NCBI GenBank assembly: GCA_017395685.1
Contig: JAFQOD010000051.1
Span: 38,528-102,527 of the forward strand
Origin: Clostridia bacterium
GTDB lineage: Bacteria; Bacillota; Clostridia; Christensenellales; Aristaeellaceae
Direction of reading: 5' to 3'
Length of the DNA stretch: 64,000 nucleotides
Part shown: positions 1 through 8,933 of the stretch, in pieces
Numbering within the stretch: the stretch's first letter is position 1
Layout of the letters: each line of letters opens with the position of its first letter
Made by a program: the position numbers and the translations under genes
The notes under the pieces: generated by a model
Told to the model about the DNA's origin: nothing
Seen by the model: the letters and a program-made list of their open reading frames with translations, nothing else
The model's database searches: none

Positions 1-264
1 AATAAACTGAAGAACGTGGAAGTGGACGAGAATGCCCTCAAGAAGCCGGAGGCCATAATCTGCTCCATGACGCTCAAAGAAAGAAAGAATCCTTCCATCC
101 TCAATGCTTCCCGCCGCAAGCGCATTGCAGCAGGTGCTGGGGTTACTGTGCAGGATGTGAACGCCCTCATTCGTCAGTTTGAACAGATGCAGAAGATGGT
201 CAAGCAGATGATGGGCAACAAACGAGGCGCCCTTCGCGCCATGCGGAATATGAATATTCGTTAA
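1..264 (+). CDS. ffh: Signal recognition particle protein Ffh, C-terminal fragment
   Basis: The reading frame is open from base 1 and ends at a TAA, so only the last 87 residues of the SRP GTPase are present. They match the methionine-rich M domain that binds 4.5S RNA and signal peptides: a SMT..ER.NPSILN stretch, the SRRKRIAAG helix that contacts SRP RNA, then a Met-rich tail ([11 protein letters not shown]). The start and the NG GTPase domain lie outside the window. It precedes rpsP by 80 bp, the usual Firmicutes order. Confidence 0.95.
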   Translation, partial: NKLKNVEVDENALKKPEAIICSMTLKERKNPSILNASRRKRIAAGAGVTVQDVNALIRQFEQMQKMVKQMMGNKRGALRAMRNMNIR

Positions 265-344
265 TTCCGCATCTATTCATTCAGCGGTTATCATATAAAG
301 TATGATTACCATAGATCACTTAAAATCAGGGAGGAATAATCACC

Positions 345-593
345 ATGGCCGTTAAGATCCGTCTCAAGAGAATGGGTATGAAAAAGCATCCCTTCTACCG
401 CATCGTTGTTGCCGATGTACGCAGCCCCCGTGATGGCCGCTTCATCGAAGAAATCGGTTACTACAATCCCATGACCCAGCCCGCCGAAATCAAGGTTGAT
501 AACGAAAAGGCTGTTCAGTGGATGAAGAACGGCGCCCAGCCCACCGAAACCGTACGGGTGCTGCTCAAGAAGTCCGGCGCCATCGAAGGCTAA
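345..593 (+). CDS. rpsP: 30S ribosomal protein S16
   Basis: 82 residues, normal length for bS16, which binds 16S rRNA and helps assemble the small subunit body. The N-terminus [11 protein letters not shown] and the segment [21 protein letters not shown] are diagnostic. A GGGAGG ribosome binding site at 329-334 lies ten bases before the ATG. It heads the ribosome maturation operon rpsP-khpA-rimM-trmD. Confidence 0.98.
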   Translation: MAVKIRLKRMGMKKHPFYRIVVADVRSPRDGRFIEEIGYYNPMTQPAEIKVDNEKAVQWMKNGAQPTETVRVLLKKSGAIEG

Positions 594-630
594 GCCTATC
601 TGCGCGTCGTAAGCAAAGAAAGGGTATCCC

Positions 631-861
631 ATGAAGGAACTTGTCCAATTTCTGGCAAAATCCTTGGTCGATCAGCCGGATGCCGTTCAGGTTATGGAAA
701 CCGAAGGCCCCGAGGCCATCATCCTGGAATTGAGCGTTGCTCCGGAAGATATGGGTAAGGTAATCGGTAAGCATGGCCGCATTGCCAAGGCTATCCGCAC
801 AGTTGTAAAAGCTGCTACGGATATTCATGCCAAGCCGGTGTATGTGGACATCCAGAAGTAA
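631..861 (+). CDS. khpA: KH-domain RNA-binding protein KhpA
   Basis: 76 residues forming one KH domain with the GxxG loop (VIGKHGRIAKAIRTVVKA). KhpA is a small RNA chaperone that partners KhpB/Jag in Firmicutes and influences cell division and small-RNA binding. Length and position between rpsP and rimM are standard. AAAGGG before the ATG acts as ribosome binding site. A strong terminator follows directly. Confidence 0.95.
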   Translation: MKELVQFLAKSLVDQPDAVQVMETEGPEAIILELSVAPEDMGKVIGKHGRIAKAIRTVVKAATDIHAKPVYVDIQK

Positions 862-865
862 TGAA

Positions 866-894
866 AACGGGCGGTCTTTTGCCGCCCGTTTTTT
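866..894 (+). terminator. Rho-independent terminator after khpA
   Basis: A nine-pair stem (866-874 with 882-890, core CGGGCGG/CCGCCCG) with a seven-base loop runs into six T residues. It sits between khpA and rimM, so rimM-trmD expression depends on read-through or on a promoter inside 895-937. Confidence 0.85.
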
Positions 895-937
895 CATCAT
901 CAATTTCCCTGTCAGAAAAATTTGAAAGGATAATATC

Positions 938-1465
938 ATGCTTTCTGAATACTTGCTCATTGGCCAGATACTGCGCCCTCAAGGCATTAAAGGAATGGTT
1001 AAAGTGCGTCCGGATACCGATGATCCCTGGCGCTTTGAAGAACTGGAATATGTATATCTGGAAAACAACAAAAAATATGAAAAAGCTTCTATCCAGGATG
1101 TATCCGTTCGTGATGATGGAGTATATCTGCGGCTGAATGGTGTTTCTGATCGTGATCAGGCTGAAAAGCAGCGTGGTCTCATGCTTTACATCGATCGTGC
1201 CCATGCACGAAAGCTGGAAGAGAATGAAACGTTCATCTGCGATTTGATTGGCTGCCACGCAGTTACATTGGAGGGGAAGGAAATCGGCATTGTGACCGAT
1301 GTACTGCAGCCTGGCGGAAATGATGTATATGTGATCAAAACCCCGAAGGGGGAAATGCTGCTGCCCGCTCTGCGCCATGTGGTTCCTGAAATTGATGTAG
1401 AAAAGGCTATTATGAAAATCGATGCGGCAAGGCTTCATGAAGTTGCAGTTTGCAGTTGGGAATAA
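938..1465 (+). CDS. rimM: Ribosome maturation factor RimM
   Basis: 175 residues. RimM binds S19 and helps mature the 30S head. The N-terminal barrel begins YLLIGQILRPQGIKGMVKV, with the conserved G-x-GI-G-type motif. The C-terminal PRC-barrel-like half has GNDVYVIKTPKGEMLLPAL near residues 128-146, typical of the family. GAAAGGA precedes the ATG. The stop is one base before the next gene's start. Confidence 0.95.
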   Translation: MLSEYLLIGQILRPQGIKGMVKVRPDTDDPWRFEELEYVYLENNKKYEKASIQDVSVRDDGVYLRLNGVSDRDQAEKQRGLMLYIDRAHARKLEENETFICDLIGCHAVTLEGKEIGIVTDVLQPGGNDVYVIKTPKGEMLLPALRHVVPEIDVEKAIMKIDAARLHEVAVCSWE

Positions 1466-1466
1466 G

Positions 1467-1904
1467 ATGAAATATACGTTATTAACAAAAAAAGCGATGC
1501 AGATTGCATATAATGCGCATCATGGGCAATTCGATTATAATGGTGTGCCCTATATTTATCATCCCATACACCTTGCGGAGCAAATGGATGATGAAATATG
1601 CTGTGCCGCAGCGCTTCTGCATGATGTGGTTGAAGACACGGAAATCACCCTGGATGAACTGAGTAAAGAATTCCCGGAGGAGATTATTCGCATTGTTTCT
1701 TTGCTTACCCATGATGAAAATGAGGATTACTTTGATTATATCAAAAGAATAAAGGATCATCCGGCGGCCAGAAAAATAAAGCTGGCAGATCTGGAGCATA
1801 ATTCGGATCAAAGCAGAAGTATCGGTTCGGATCTATCGCCAGAAAGAATGGAGTACTGGAAAGAAAAATATCAGAGGGCAAGAGACATTCTTTACGAAGG
1901 TTAA
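1467..1904 (+). CDS. Small HD-domain hydrolase, SpoT/MESH1-like
   Basis: 145 residues from the ATG at 1467, one base after the rimM stop. An earlier in-frame ATG at 1422 lies inside rimM and is less likely. It has the metal-binding pattern of stand-alone (p)ppGpp hydrolase-like HD proteins: YHPIHLAEQ, then ALLHDVVEDT with the HD pair, then KLADLEHNSD. That family hydrolyses nucleotide pyrophosphates such as ppGpp or NADPH, but the substrate here is unknown. It lacks synthetase, TGS and ACT domains. Its position splits the usually adjacent rimM-trmD pair, and 194 AT-rich bases without a gene follow it, so it may be a later insertion. Confidence 0.8.
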   Translation: MKYTLLTKKAMQIAYNAHHGQFDYNGVPYIYHPIHLAEQMDDEICCAAALLHDVVEDTEITLDELSKEFPEEIIRIVSLLTHDENEDYFDYIKRIKDHPAARKIKLADLEHNSDQSRSIGSDLSPERMEYWKEKYQRARDILYEG

Positions 1905-2098
1905 AATCCGATAGGTACTAGTTTATATCGGTGGTGTCAAGATTTTCTTGGAAAATCAATGTGCATCTCTTGAATTTCCATATTCAAAAGATTTAGCTCA
2001 TATGCGATTGCTATTATAGCAGCGTAATATGAATAGCTATTGATCGCAAATATTTCAAATTAATTCAGAATATACCGGATTGTAACCGGGAGGTACTT

Positions 2099-2908
2099 AT
2101 GACCATTGATATCCTGACTATTTTCCCCGAAATGTTCGATAGTTTTCTGAATACCAGCATTATAGGTCGGGCGCGGGAAAAGGGACTTATTACCATTGAA
2201 GCTACCGATATTCGCCCGTTTTCGGCCTCCAAACATAAGAATACGGATGATTATCCATTTGGGGGAGGAGCAGGTATGCTGATGATGGCTCAGCCGATTG
2301 CCGACGCCATCAAAGCAGTATGTGCGAAGCGTGACATCGCTTGCAGAGATAACACCGCTTTTCCCGCCGATTCAATGGAAGAATCCGGTATGGATGGCGA
2401 AAGAGAAGGAGAAAATCAGAAAAAACGTGTGCGTAGAATCTACATGTCGCCGCGCGGCGTTCCTCTGACTCAAAAACTGGCCCAGGAATTATCCAAAGAT
2501 GATGAGCTGATTTTGCTTTGCGGTCACTACGAGGGTGTGGATCAGCGGGTGCTGGATAAGTATATCGATATGGAAATATCCATCGGTGATTATGTGCTCA
2601 CTGGCGGCGAAATGGCGGCCATGGTAGTTGCTGATTGTGTGTCCAGACTCATTCCAGGGGTGCTTGGGAGCGAAGAAAGTTCACAGGATGAAAGTTTTTC
2701 TGATGAAGGATTGCTGGAATATCCACAATATACGCGTCCCAGGGTTTTTGAAGGGATGGAAGTTCCGCAAGTTCTATTGGATGGAAATCATGCAAAAATC
2801 AATGAATGGCGTCGAATGAAAGCAATCGAAACTACCTTGGAGCGTCGACCAGAGTTGATTGAAAAAGCGAATCTGACAGAAAAAGAGAAAAAAGTATTTG
2901 GTTTATGA
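2099..2908 (+). CDS. trmD: tRNA (guanine37-N1)-methyltransferase TrmD
   Basis: 269 residues. TrmD methylates G37 of tRNAs with G36 using S-adenosylmethionine and prevents +1 frameshifting. The trefoil-knot SPOUT motifs are clear: MTIDILTIFPEMF at the N-terminus, YPFGGGAGMLM, LLCGHYEGVDQRV and the SIGDYVLTGGE SAM loop, then LLEYPQYTRP. There is an extra acidic stretch of roughly 25 residues at about 82-112, before RRIYMSPRG, that typical family members lack. GGGAGG precedes the ATG. rplS, the usual next gene, is absent. Confidence 0.96.
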   Translation: MTIDILTIFPEMFDSFLNTSIIGRAREKGLITIEATDIRPFSASKHKNTDDYPFGGGAGMLMMAQPIADAIKAVCAKRDIACRDNTAFPADSMEESGMDGEREGENQKKRVRRIYMSPRGVPLTQKLAQELSKDDELILLCGHYEGVDQRVLDKYIDMEISIGDYVLTGGEMAAMVVADCVSRLIPGVLGSEESSQDESFSDEGLLEYPQYTRPRVFEGMEVPQVLLDGNHAKINEWRRMKAIETTLERRPELIEKANLTEKEKKVFGL

Positions 2909-2916
2909 CATATAAG

Positions 2917-2955
2917 CTCCTGCAGTCTTTAAATGACCGCAGGAGTTTTCTTTTA
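2917..2955 (+). terminator. Rho-independent terminator after trmD
   Basis: CTCCTGC (2917-2923) pairs with GCAGGAG (2939-2945). An inner GTC/GAC pairing lies inside, and TTTTCTTTTATT follows. It ends the trmD transcript. The AT-rich bases from here to 3201 show no gene. Confidence 0.8.
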
Positions 2956-3159
2956 TTGGAATTATGTAGAAAGATTTGATAATGTATTCTATGAAGAATA
3001 TTTAATTTAAAAACAAACTCAAATTGCAGACTTCAGATTATATAAACAAACAAACGATTTCAAAACATACATCGGTATGCATAATGCAGAATTGAGTATG
3101 TATAAAGTGAAGCATACTACATTCTATACCCATTGGCATAAATTCTATCAATTAAAGAA

Positions 3160-3176
3160 GCCAGCAAAATGCTGGC
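3160..3176 (-). terminator. Possible terminator of the gatCAB-like operon
   Basis: GCCAGCA/TGCTGGC form a seven-pair hairpin with an AAA loop. Read on the minus strand it is followed by CTTCTTTAAT, a weak T-rich tract. It lies 26 bases past the gatB-like stop. Confidence 0.5.
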
Positions 3177-3201
3177 GTAAAAAAATTAACTGTTTGATAA
3201 A

Positions 3202-4383
3202 TTATAAGCGACACATGAGCATCATTTTATTTCTAATTTCCTGATAATTCAGATCACGTTCAATAGACAAATTCATCAATTCTGCGAAATCATTTGGATC
3301 AAATGGGGGATTTTCAGGACTAAGGTTATTCTTTTTAGCAATTGCGCGATAATCTCCCAGCAGCCAATTCAAGATTCTTTTCGCATCTCTGGTCCGAGCG
3401 TATGCGGCATCAAAACATGCTAATAGTTGACGATTATTGGCCAGAATCGATGCTTGATTTGATTTCATGTTTGGAATTGTTATTAGGCGCAATAAAGTTT
3501 CTTCTGGCAAAATTGGCAGAGATTTCTTGCATTGATGAATGAAATCTTCTGATATGAAAAGCGGAAGTAAATCAGGTTCAGGAAGATAGCGGTAGTCAAT
3601 GGCATTTCCTTTTTCACGGAGTGGTTCTGAAAAGCCGCCCTTTTCATCCCAACGTCTGGTTTCGGAAAGTGGCTTTATTCCATCGTCCAGCAGTTTTTTC
3701 TGTCTTTCTCCTTCATGATCGATTGCCATACGTACGGCACGAAAGCTGGACAGATTTTTCATTTCCGTGCGGTACATACCCGAATTTGAATTGACATTTC
3801 CGAGCGACACATTTACATCCACCCTCAGGGCACCTTCCTGCATTTTTCCCGTTGTTACACCAGAACAGACCAAGGTATCACGCAAAAGACTGAGAAATTC
3901 GTAGGCTTGATCGCCGTTTTCAATGACTGGCTTTGTTACAATTTCAAGAAGGGGAATACCGCATCGATTCAGATTTATATAGCTTGAATCGGTATCATGA
4001 ACCAGCTTACCGGAATCCTCTTCCAGATGCATTTCTTCAAGTTCGATTCTTTTCCCGCTTTCCGGGAGCGTAAGCCATCCTCCTAAACATAAAGGATGAA
4101 AATGCTGGGTTATCTGATAGCCCTTGGGCATGTCAGGATAGAAATATTGCTTACGATCGAACGAAGAATAGGGCTGTATCTCTGAATGAAGCGCTGCTCC
4201 GGCAATGACGCCCAGGCGTACAACCTCCTCATTAAGTAATGGCAACGTTCCTGGCAAGCCCATACAGATTGGGCAGCATTGGCTACCTGCAGGTGCGCCA
4301 AATCGCGTTCCGCAGCTGCAAAACATTTTGCTGTTTGTTTTTAGCTCTACGTGGATCTCCAGTCCAACAATTAACTGCATCAT
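3202..4383 (-). CDS. gatB: GatB-like protein lacking the C-terminal tail domain
   Basis: 393 residues against about 475 in normal GatB, the subunit of Asp/Glu-tRNA amidotransferase that activates misacylated tRNA with ATP. The catalytic cradle is intact: VGLEIHVEL, four zinc-type cysteines (CSCG and CPICMG), HLEEDSGKL, EMKNLSSFRAV and DYRYLPEPDL. The protein stops near the point where the helical domain gives way to the YqeY-like tail, which contacts the tRNA, so that tail is missing. I found no tail-like coding in 2960-3200 on this strand. Start: two ATG codons in tandem, GAGG upstream, six bases after the gatA stop. Seen with an inactive GatA it is probably a specialised paralogue or a decaying copy. 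Confidence 0.85.
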   Translation of the reverse strand: MMQLIVGLEIHVELKTNSKMFCSCGTRFGAPAGSQCCPICMGLPGTLPLLNEEVVRLGVIAGAALHSEIQPYSSFDRKQYFYPDMPKGYQITQHFHPLCLGGWLTLPESGKRIELEEMHLEEDSGKLVHDTDSSYINLNRCGIPLLEIVTKPVIENGDQAYEFLSLLRDTLVCSGVTTGKMQEGALRVDVNVSLGNVNSNSGMYRTEMKNLSSFRAVRMAIDHEGERQKKLLDDGIKPLSETRRWDEKGGFSEPLREKGNAIDYRYLPEPDLLPLFISEDFIHQCKKSLPILPEETLLRLITIPNMKSNQASILANNRQLLACFDAAYARTRDAKRILNWLLGDYRAIAKKNNLSPENPPFDPNDFAELMNLSIERDLNYQEIRNKMMLMCRL

Positions 4384-4389
4384 TTTTCC

Positions 4390-5688
4390 TCATTTATTCA
4401 TCAGTATTTCTGCAGCATCAAGCAGCCATTCATCTTTACCAATCGGCGCAATGCATTGAATGGCTATCGGGCCGCCTGGTATGTTATGGGCCAAAGGAAT
4501 TGCTATTGCCGGTAGCCCCGCAAGATTGGCGCAGGTCGTAAATTCATTTACAGCAAGAGGCTCCTTTATCAAGCGAAAATTACCTGTATTAACGGAGCAA
4601 GTCGATGGAAAGACTGGGGTAATGATCAGACGATGGATTTCAAAAATCTGCCGAAAATATTCGCAAATCTTCTTTTTTACAGCCAAGGCCTTCAAATAAT
4701 ACTGATTATAATTTTCTTTTTGAAGAAAAAATGCGCCTGCTGTTATACGATTTTTTATTTCTTTTCCGAGCTGGTTTCTGGAAGAACGATACCAATCATT
4801 CCATGTGATATCATTTGGCGCTGTTGCTGCAAATAAGGGCGTAATCCGGGCAAGACTGGCACTTATTTCTGCACACGAAAGCACATAATATGCAGCAGCT
4901 GCCTCTGCAAATGGAAATTCGACTTGCTGAACCAAATAACCTTGATTTGCAAAAAGGCATTCAGCATTTTGGAGCGCTTCGCTCATTGGATGAGTTGCTG
5001 AGGAAGATTCACCAGCAAAAACTGCAATTTTTCCTTCAGAATCACTGAAGGATAATACATGATTTTCCAATCCCATATGCGTTGCATCCATGGGATCCTT
5101 TTTTGATGAAAGGCAGCGATGAGCAGCTCGCAGTAATGGAATATCCTTGCTGATCAGCCCAATTTGCTCTATAGAAGGGGAAAGAGACGTCAGACCGAAG
5201 CGGCTGTATGCGCGATAGCTTGGTTTCATTCCGATCACTCCATGGCAGGCGCTTGACATGCGAGTACCGCCACCTGCATCAGAGGCAATGGCCAAGGGAA
5301 CATAATCTGATGCCACCAGCGCCGCAGCCCCTGAAACACTTGCATCAGAATAATATTTCATCATGTCCGGTTTTGTAACATTTTCGGTCGCTTTGCAAGA
5401 ACCTGCACCTTCAAGACCGAATTCCTCTAAATTTACAGTGCATACCGGAACGGCTCCTTCTGATTTTAACCATTCAATAACTGTTGCACTATAAGGAGAT
5501 ACATAGTTTGAAAGCGTATTAGAGCCGCAAGTAAGCTTTGCTCCGGCAATGCAGATATTATTTTGTACTGCAAATGGCACACCATCTAATAAACCTCCCG
5601 ACTTGGCTTGCGCATCCTGTTCTTTCAGTACTTCAATTATTGTATGCTTTAGTACATCATTATTAATTTTTCCATAGTCCGATTTCAT
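4390..5688 (-). CDS. gatA: GatA-like amidase homologue with dead active site
   Basis: 432 residues against about 485 in GatA, which releases ammonia from glutamine. The amidase-signature fold is recognisable (LDGVPFAVQNNIC, SPYSATVIEWLK, GVIGMKPSYRAYSRFGL, SPSIEQIGLISKD). The Lys-cisSer-Ser triad is broken: Gln42 replaces the Lys, Ser117 keeps the cis-Ser position, Gly141 replaces the nucleophile (SDAGGGTR instead of SDTGGSIR). The spacings 42/117/141 equal those of the Staphylococcus enzyme (79/154/178), so the alignment is firm. The glycine-rich GGSSGGS loop is also lost and the N-terminus is about 37 residues short. The frame is intact over 1.3 kb, so it is probably expressed. The ATG overlaps the gatC stop (TAATG). 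Confidence 0.85.
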   Translation of the reverse strand: MKSDYGKINNDVLKHTIIEVLKEQDAQAKSGGLLDGVPFAVQNNICIAGAKLTCGSNTLSNYVSPYSATVIEWLKSEGAVPVCTVNLEEFGLEGAGSCKATENVTKPDMMKYYSDASVSGAAALVASDYVPLAIASDAGGGTRMSSACHGVIGMKPSYRAYSRFGLTSLSPSIEQIGLISKDIPLLRAAHRCLSSKKDPMDATHMGLENHVLSFSDSEGKIAVFAGESSSATHPMSEALQNAECLFANQGYLVQQVEFPFAEAAAAYYVLSCAEISASLARITPLFAATAPNDITWNDWYRSSRNQLGKEIKNRITAGAFFLQKENYNQYYLKALAVKKKICEYFRQIFEIHRLIITPVFPSTCSVNTGNFRLIKEPLAVNEFTTCANLAGLPAIAIPLAHNIPGGPIAIQCIAPIGKDEWLLDAAEILMNK

Positions 5689-5954
5689 TACTTTTTTTCA
5701 CCTGCCATAGGCAAAATACGCGATATCTTAATTCCCTTTTCCTGCATCATAGGAAAAGAATGCTGTAATTCTTGGAAAGAAACAAACTGCATTTCTTCAT
5801 CGGGCCTTAATGCAGTGGATAGGGATGGATTTTCTTTTCCTTCTGCATTGATATCTGTAAGTATTCTCGTTACTGCATTTAGAGCAGCGTTTAATTCCTC
5901 CTTATGGATATCCTCCAGCAATACCTGCTGCAAGAGAACAGAAAAATCATTCAT
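5688..5954 (-). CDS. gatC: GatC-like subunit
   Basis: 88 residues, the size of GatC, the belt subunit that wraps GatA and GatB. Sequence similarity is weak: an N-terminal helix followed by ALNAVTRILTDIN and, near the end, ISRILPMAGEKK. The call rests mainly on size and on position as first gene before gatA and gatB. AGAGGTG precedes the ATG. It is transcribed divergently from dgt. Confidence 0.65.
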   Translation of the reverse strand: MNDFSVLLQQVLLEDIHKEELNAALNAVTRILTDINAEGKENPSLSTALRPDEEMQFVSFQELQHSFPMMQEKGIKISRILPMAGEKK

Positions 5955-6077
5955 TTGCTATTCACCTCTTTCTTCATGATAAGCAATTAAGGAAAATATG
6001 TCAATCCGCAATGAAAAAAAGGATTTATGCCCTGATATGTTGTATATAGCATCATCAGGAAAAGGAGGCGCTGATCC

Positions 6078-7079
6078 ATGAACATTCGCGCAGAATTGGA
6101 AGCCCGGGAAAGACAATTTCTTTCGCCCTATGCAGTATGCAGTGCAGATACAAAGGGGCGGGAGTATCCCATTTCCGCTTGTGAAATGCGCACAGAATTC
6201 CAGCGGGATCGTGACAGGATTGTACACTGCAAAAGCTTCCGGCGCCTGAAATTCAAAACCCAGGTTTTTATTGCACCAGAGGGCGATCATTATCGCACCC
6301 GGCTTACCCATACACTGGAAGTCGCACAGGTGGCAAGAACGCTTGCCCGGGCTTTAAGGCTGAACGAGGATCTCGCCGAGGCCATTGCCATGGGACACGA
6401 TCTTGGCCACACCCCCTTTGGCCATAGCGGCGAAAGGGCGCTTGATAAGTTGACGCAGGGCGGTTTCCGACACAATGAGCAGAGCCTTCGAATGGTAGAA
6501 ACCCTGGAAGGCGGCGAGGGGCTTAATCTCACCTGGGAAGTGCGGGATGGCATCCTGAACCATTCGGGGAAACTGAAGCCTGCCACCTTGGAAGGGGCAT
6601 GCGTCGCAAGAGCCGATAGAATTGCCTACATCAATCACGATATCGACGATGCCATCCGTGCCGGAGTGTTAAGAGAATTTGAAATTCCTCATGAATTACT
6701 GCGCATCTTGGGGGAGACTCACGGCCAGCGTATTGATACCATGATAGGCGATATTGTGAATATCAGCCGTGATCAACCCTTCGTAAAAATGAGTCCTCGT
6801 ATCCAGGACGCCTGCGACGAAATGAGGCGTTTCCTGTTTGAAAAAGTTTATCTGGATGAATGGCGCACCGGTGAAGAAAGACGCTGTGATCATGTAATTA
6901 CCTCTCTTTTTGAGTATTTCAGTGAGCACCCCAGTGAAATGCCTCTGGAGTACGTACAGATTTCTTATCGTGATGGAACGGAACGGGCTGTAACCGATTA
7001 TCTTGCCTGCATGACCGATCGATATGCTTTACGCACCTATCAGCAAATTTTCGTTCCATCTTCCTATCCTGTGATTTAA
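6078..7079 (+). CDS. dgt: dGTPase-like HD-domain triphosphohydrolase
   Basis: 333 residues, the size of the short dGTPase-like subfamily that hydrolyses dNTPs to deoxynucleosides and triphosphate. It has the typical RRLKFKTQVF, DHYRTRLTHTLEV (first metal His), MGHDLGHTPFGH (HD pair) and CVARADRIAYINHDIDDA (last Asp) motifs. GGAGGCGCTG precedes the ATG. It lies upstream of dnaG and rpoD, a common clostridial arrangement that links nucleotide pool control to replication. Confidence 0.92.
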   Translation: MNIRAELEARERQFLSPYAVCSADTKGREYPISACEMRTEFQRDRDRIVHCKSFRRLKFKTQVFIAPEGDHYRTRLTHTLEVAQVARTLARALRLNEDLAEAIAMGHDLGHTPFGHSGERALDKLTQGGFRHNEQSLRMVETLEGGEGLNLTWEVRDGILNHSGKLKPATLEGACVARADRIAYINHDIDDAIRAGVLREFEIPHELLRILGETHGQRIDTMIGDIVNISRDQPFVKMSPRIQDACDEMRRFLFEKVYLDEWRTGEERRCDHVITSLFEYFSEHPSEMPLEYVQISYRDGTERAVTDYLACMTDRYALRTYQQIFVPSSYPVI

Positions 7080-7156
7080 GAGCAGGAAAATTCTGATTTT
7101 TTGCAGGAAATTGTCCTTTTATCTCGAATTGAACACGTGCGAAAGGAGAGGAGGAA

Positions 7157-8911
7157 ATGGCAGGGAGAATCCCATCTGCCTGGATGGATGAACTGTATGC
7201 CCGGACCGATATTGTTTCTGTCGTTTCCAATTACGTTTCGCTGAAAAAGGATGGCAGGCGTTATTGGGGCCTGTGTCCATTTCATAACGAAAAAACCGCT
7301 TCCTTTTCTGTAAATGCAGATCTGAATCTGTATCATTGCTTCGGCTGCAAGGCCGGGGGCACTGTGGTTCAGTTTGTGATGGAGATGGAAAGGCTTCCTT
7401 TCATTGACGCAGTAAAATTCCTGGCGGAACGCGCCCACCTTCCGCTTCCTGAATTGCAGGAAGATCCGGACTATGAAAGAAAGCGCAGCCAGCGAGAAAG
7501 GCTCTGGAATGCAAATCGAGATGCCGCGCGCTTCTACCATGATAAACTTTGGCAGCCTGAAGGGAAAGCAGTGCTGGATTATCTTCACAAGCGCGGCCTG
7601 GATGACGGAATCATCCGCAAATTTGGTCTTGGCGCATCTGTAGATCGCTGGGATGATCTGACAAAGTATTTGCTCGGGAAGGGATACACGCAGGATGAAT
7701 TGGGCCAAGCAGGTCTATCCGTTATAAAAGGTGATCATGCCTTTGATATGTTCCGCAATCGGGCTATGTTTCCCATAATTGACCAACATGGAAATGTGCT
7801 GGGCTTTGGCGGAAGGGCAATGGGCGATGCGAAACCCAAGTATCTGAATACATCGGATACACCTGTTTTTAATAAGCGCAAAGGCGTGTATGCTATCAAT
7901 CTGCTGCGAAAGATCCGTGATTTAAAGCGAATCCTGCTGGTAGAAGGATATATGGATGTCGTCGCAATTACGCAGGCGGGAGTGGCCGGTGCTGTCGCTA
8001 CGCTCGGCACTGCACTGACCAATGAACAGGCCCGTCTTCTCAAGCGTTATGCACCGGAAATCTGGCTTGCCTATGATGGGGATGAAGCTGGACAACATGC
8101 AATTGAAAGGGCATTGGATATTTTCGAAACAGAGAATGTTCCGGCCAAAGTACTTTATTTTCCAGACAAGCTGGATCCTGATGAATTCATTCGTCAGCGT
8201 GGTCTACAGGCGTTTACGAGTATGAAGCCCATGTCTGCCATTGCCTATAAAATGCAAAGGCTTCGTCTTCAGCATGATCTTGAAAACCAGGATGGGCGCA
8301 CTGAATATGCAAAGGCATGCGCTGAAATCCTGAAAAAAGTAAAAGAGCCAGTAGAATTGGAAAATTATCTGGAACTTTTACATGTTCAAACCGGTTTTTC
8401 AAAGGATGTATTGTTGGCCCAGATCGGCGTTTCCGCTCAGGAGATGGGGCAGAATAATCCGACGCAAAAAAGGGAACAATTTTTTGTAAAGCGGATGCGT
8501 CAGCCCGAGGGATACCGAACGGAACAAACTTTGCTGGCGCTGCTTGCGACTATGAAATTACCAGCGGGAATGGTCAAAGAAGAAGATTTTTCCGATGAGC
8601 TTCTTCAGGAAATTGCCGGAAAGCTTTTGACCGGGACACCGCCGACCGAAATCATTGCTCAGGCTGAAAATGAAATGCTGCGCCAGGCTGCTGGGGAGGC
8701 ATTTAACATGCTGGATGAAGCCCAGCGGGAAAATGCTGCTGCCGTTGCAGAGGATTGCCTGAGAAATTTGCAAATTTTTCGACTGCAGCAAGAAATCAAC
8801 GCCGTTACCCAAATGATGCGTGATGCCCAGACGCCGGAAAAACGGGCAGATGCATTAAAGGAGATTTCGGCGCTTTCCAAAGAATTGGCTCGTTTAAAGC
8901 AGGGACGCTGA
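7157..8911 (+). CDS. dnaG: DNA primase DnaG
   Basis: 584 residues. DnaG makes RNA primers for replication. The N-terminal CHC2 zinc finger is complete (CPFH near residue 40, then CFGC). The catalytic core with a Toprim domain follows, with the conserved acidic segments [10 protein letters not shown] and [10 protein letters not shown]. The C-terminal part is helical and would bind DnaB. AGGAGAGGAGG sits just before the ATG. rpoD begins 22 bases after the stop, forming the macromolecular synthesis operon. Confidence 0.97.
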   Translation: MAGRIPSAWMDELYARTDIVSVVSNYVSLKKDGRRYWGLCPFHNEKTASFSVNADLNLYHCFGCKAGGTVVQFVMEMERLPFIDAVKFLAERAHLPLPELQEDPDYERKRSQRERLWNANRDAARFYHDKLWQPEGKAVLDYLHKRGLDDGIIRKFGLGASVDRWDDLTKYLLGKGYTQDELGQAGLSVIKGDHAFDMFRNRAMFPIIDQHGNVLGFGGRAMGDAKPKYLNTSDTPVFNKRKGVYAINLLRKIRDLKRILLVEGYMDVVAITQAGVAGAVATLGTALTNEQARLLKRYAPEIWLAYDGDEAGQHAIERALDIFETENVPAKVLYFPDKLDPDEFIRQRGLQAFTSMKPMSAIAYKMQRLRLQHDLENQDGRTEYAKACAEILKKVKEPVELENYLELLHVQTGFSKDVLLAQIGVSAQEMGQNNPTQKREQFFVKRMRQPEGYRTEQTLLALLATMKLPAGMVKEEDFSDELLQEIAGKLLTGTPPTEIIAQAENEMLRQAAGEAFNMLDEAQRENAAAVAEDCLRNLQIFRLQQEINAVTQMMRDAQTPEKRADALKEISALSKELARLKQGR

Positions 8912-8933
8912 GGGTAAGAGAGGAGTGGAGCCA

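Noticed and set aside
1905..2098. Possible extra gene or RNA between the HD hydrolase and trmD
   Set aside because: AT-rich with no ribosome binding site, no recognisable structure and no open frame of note.
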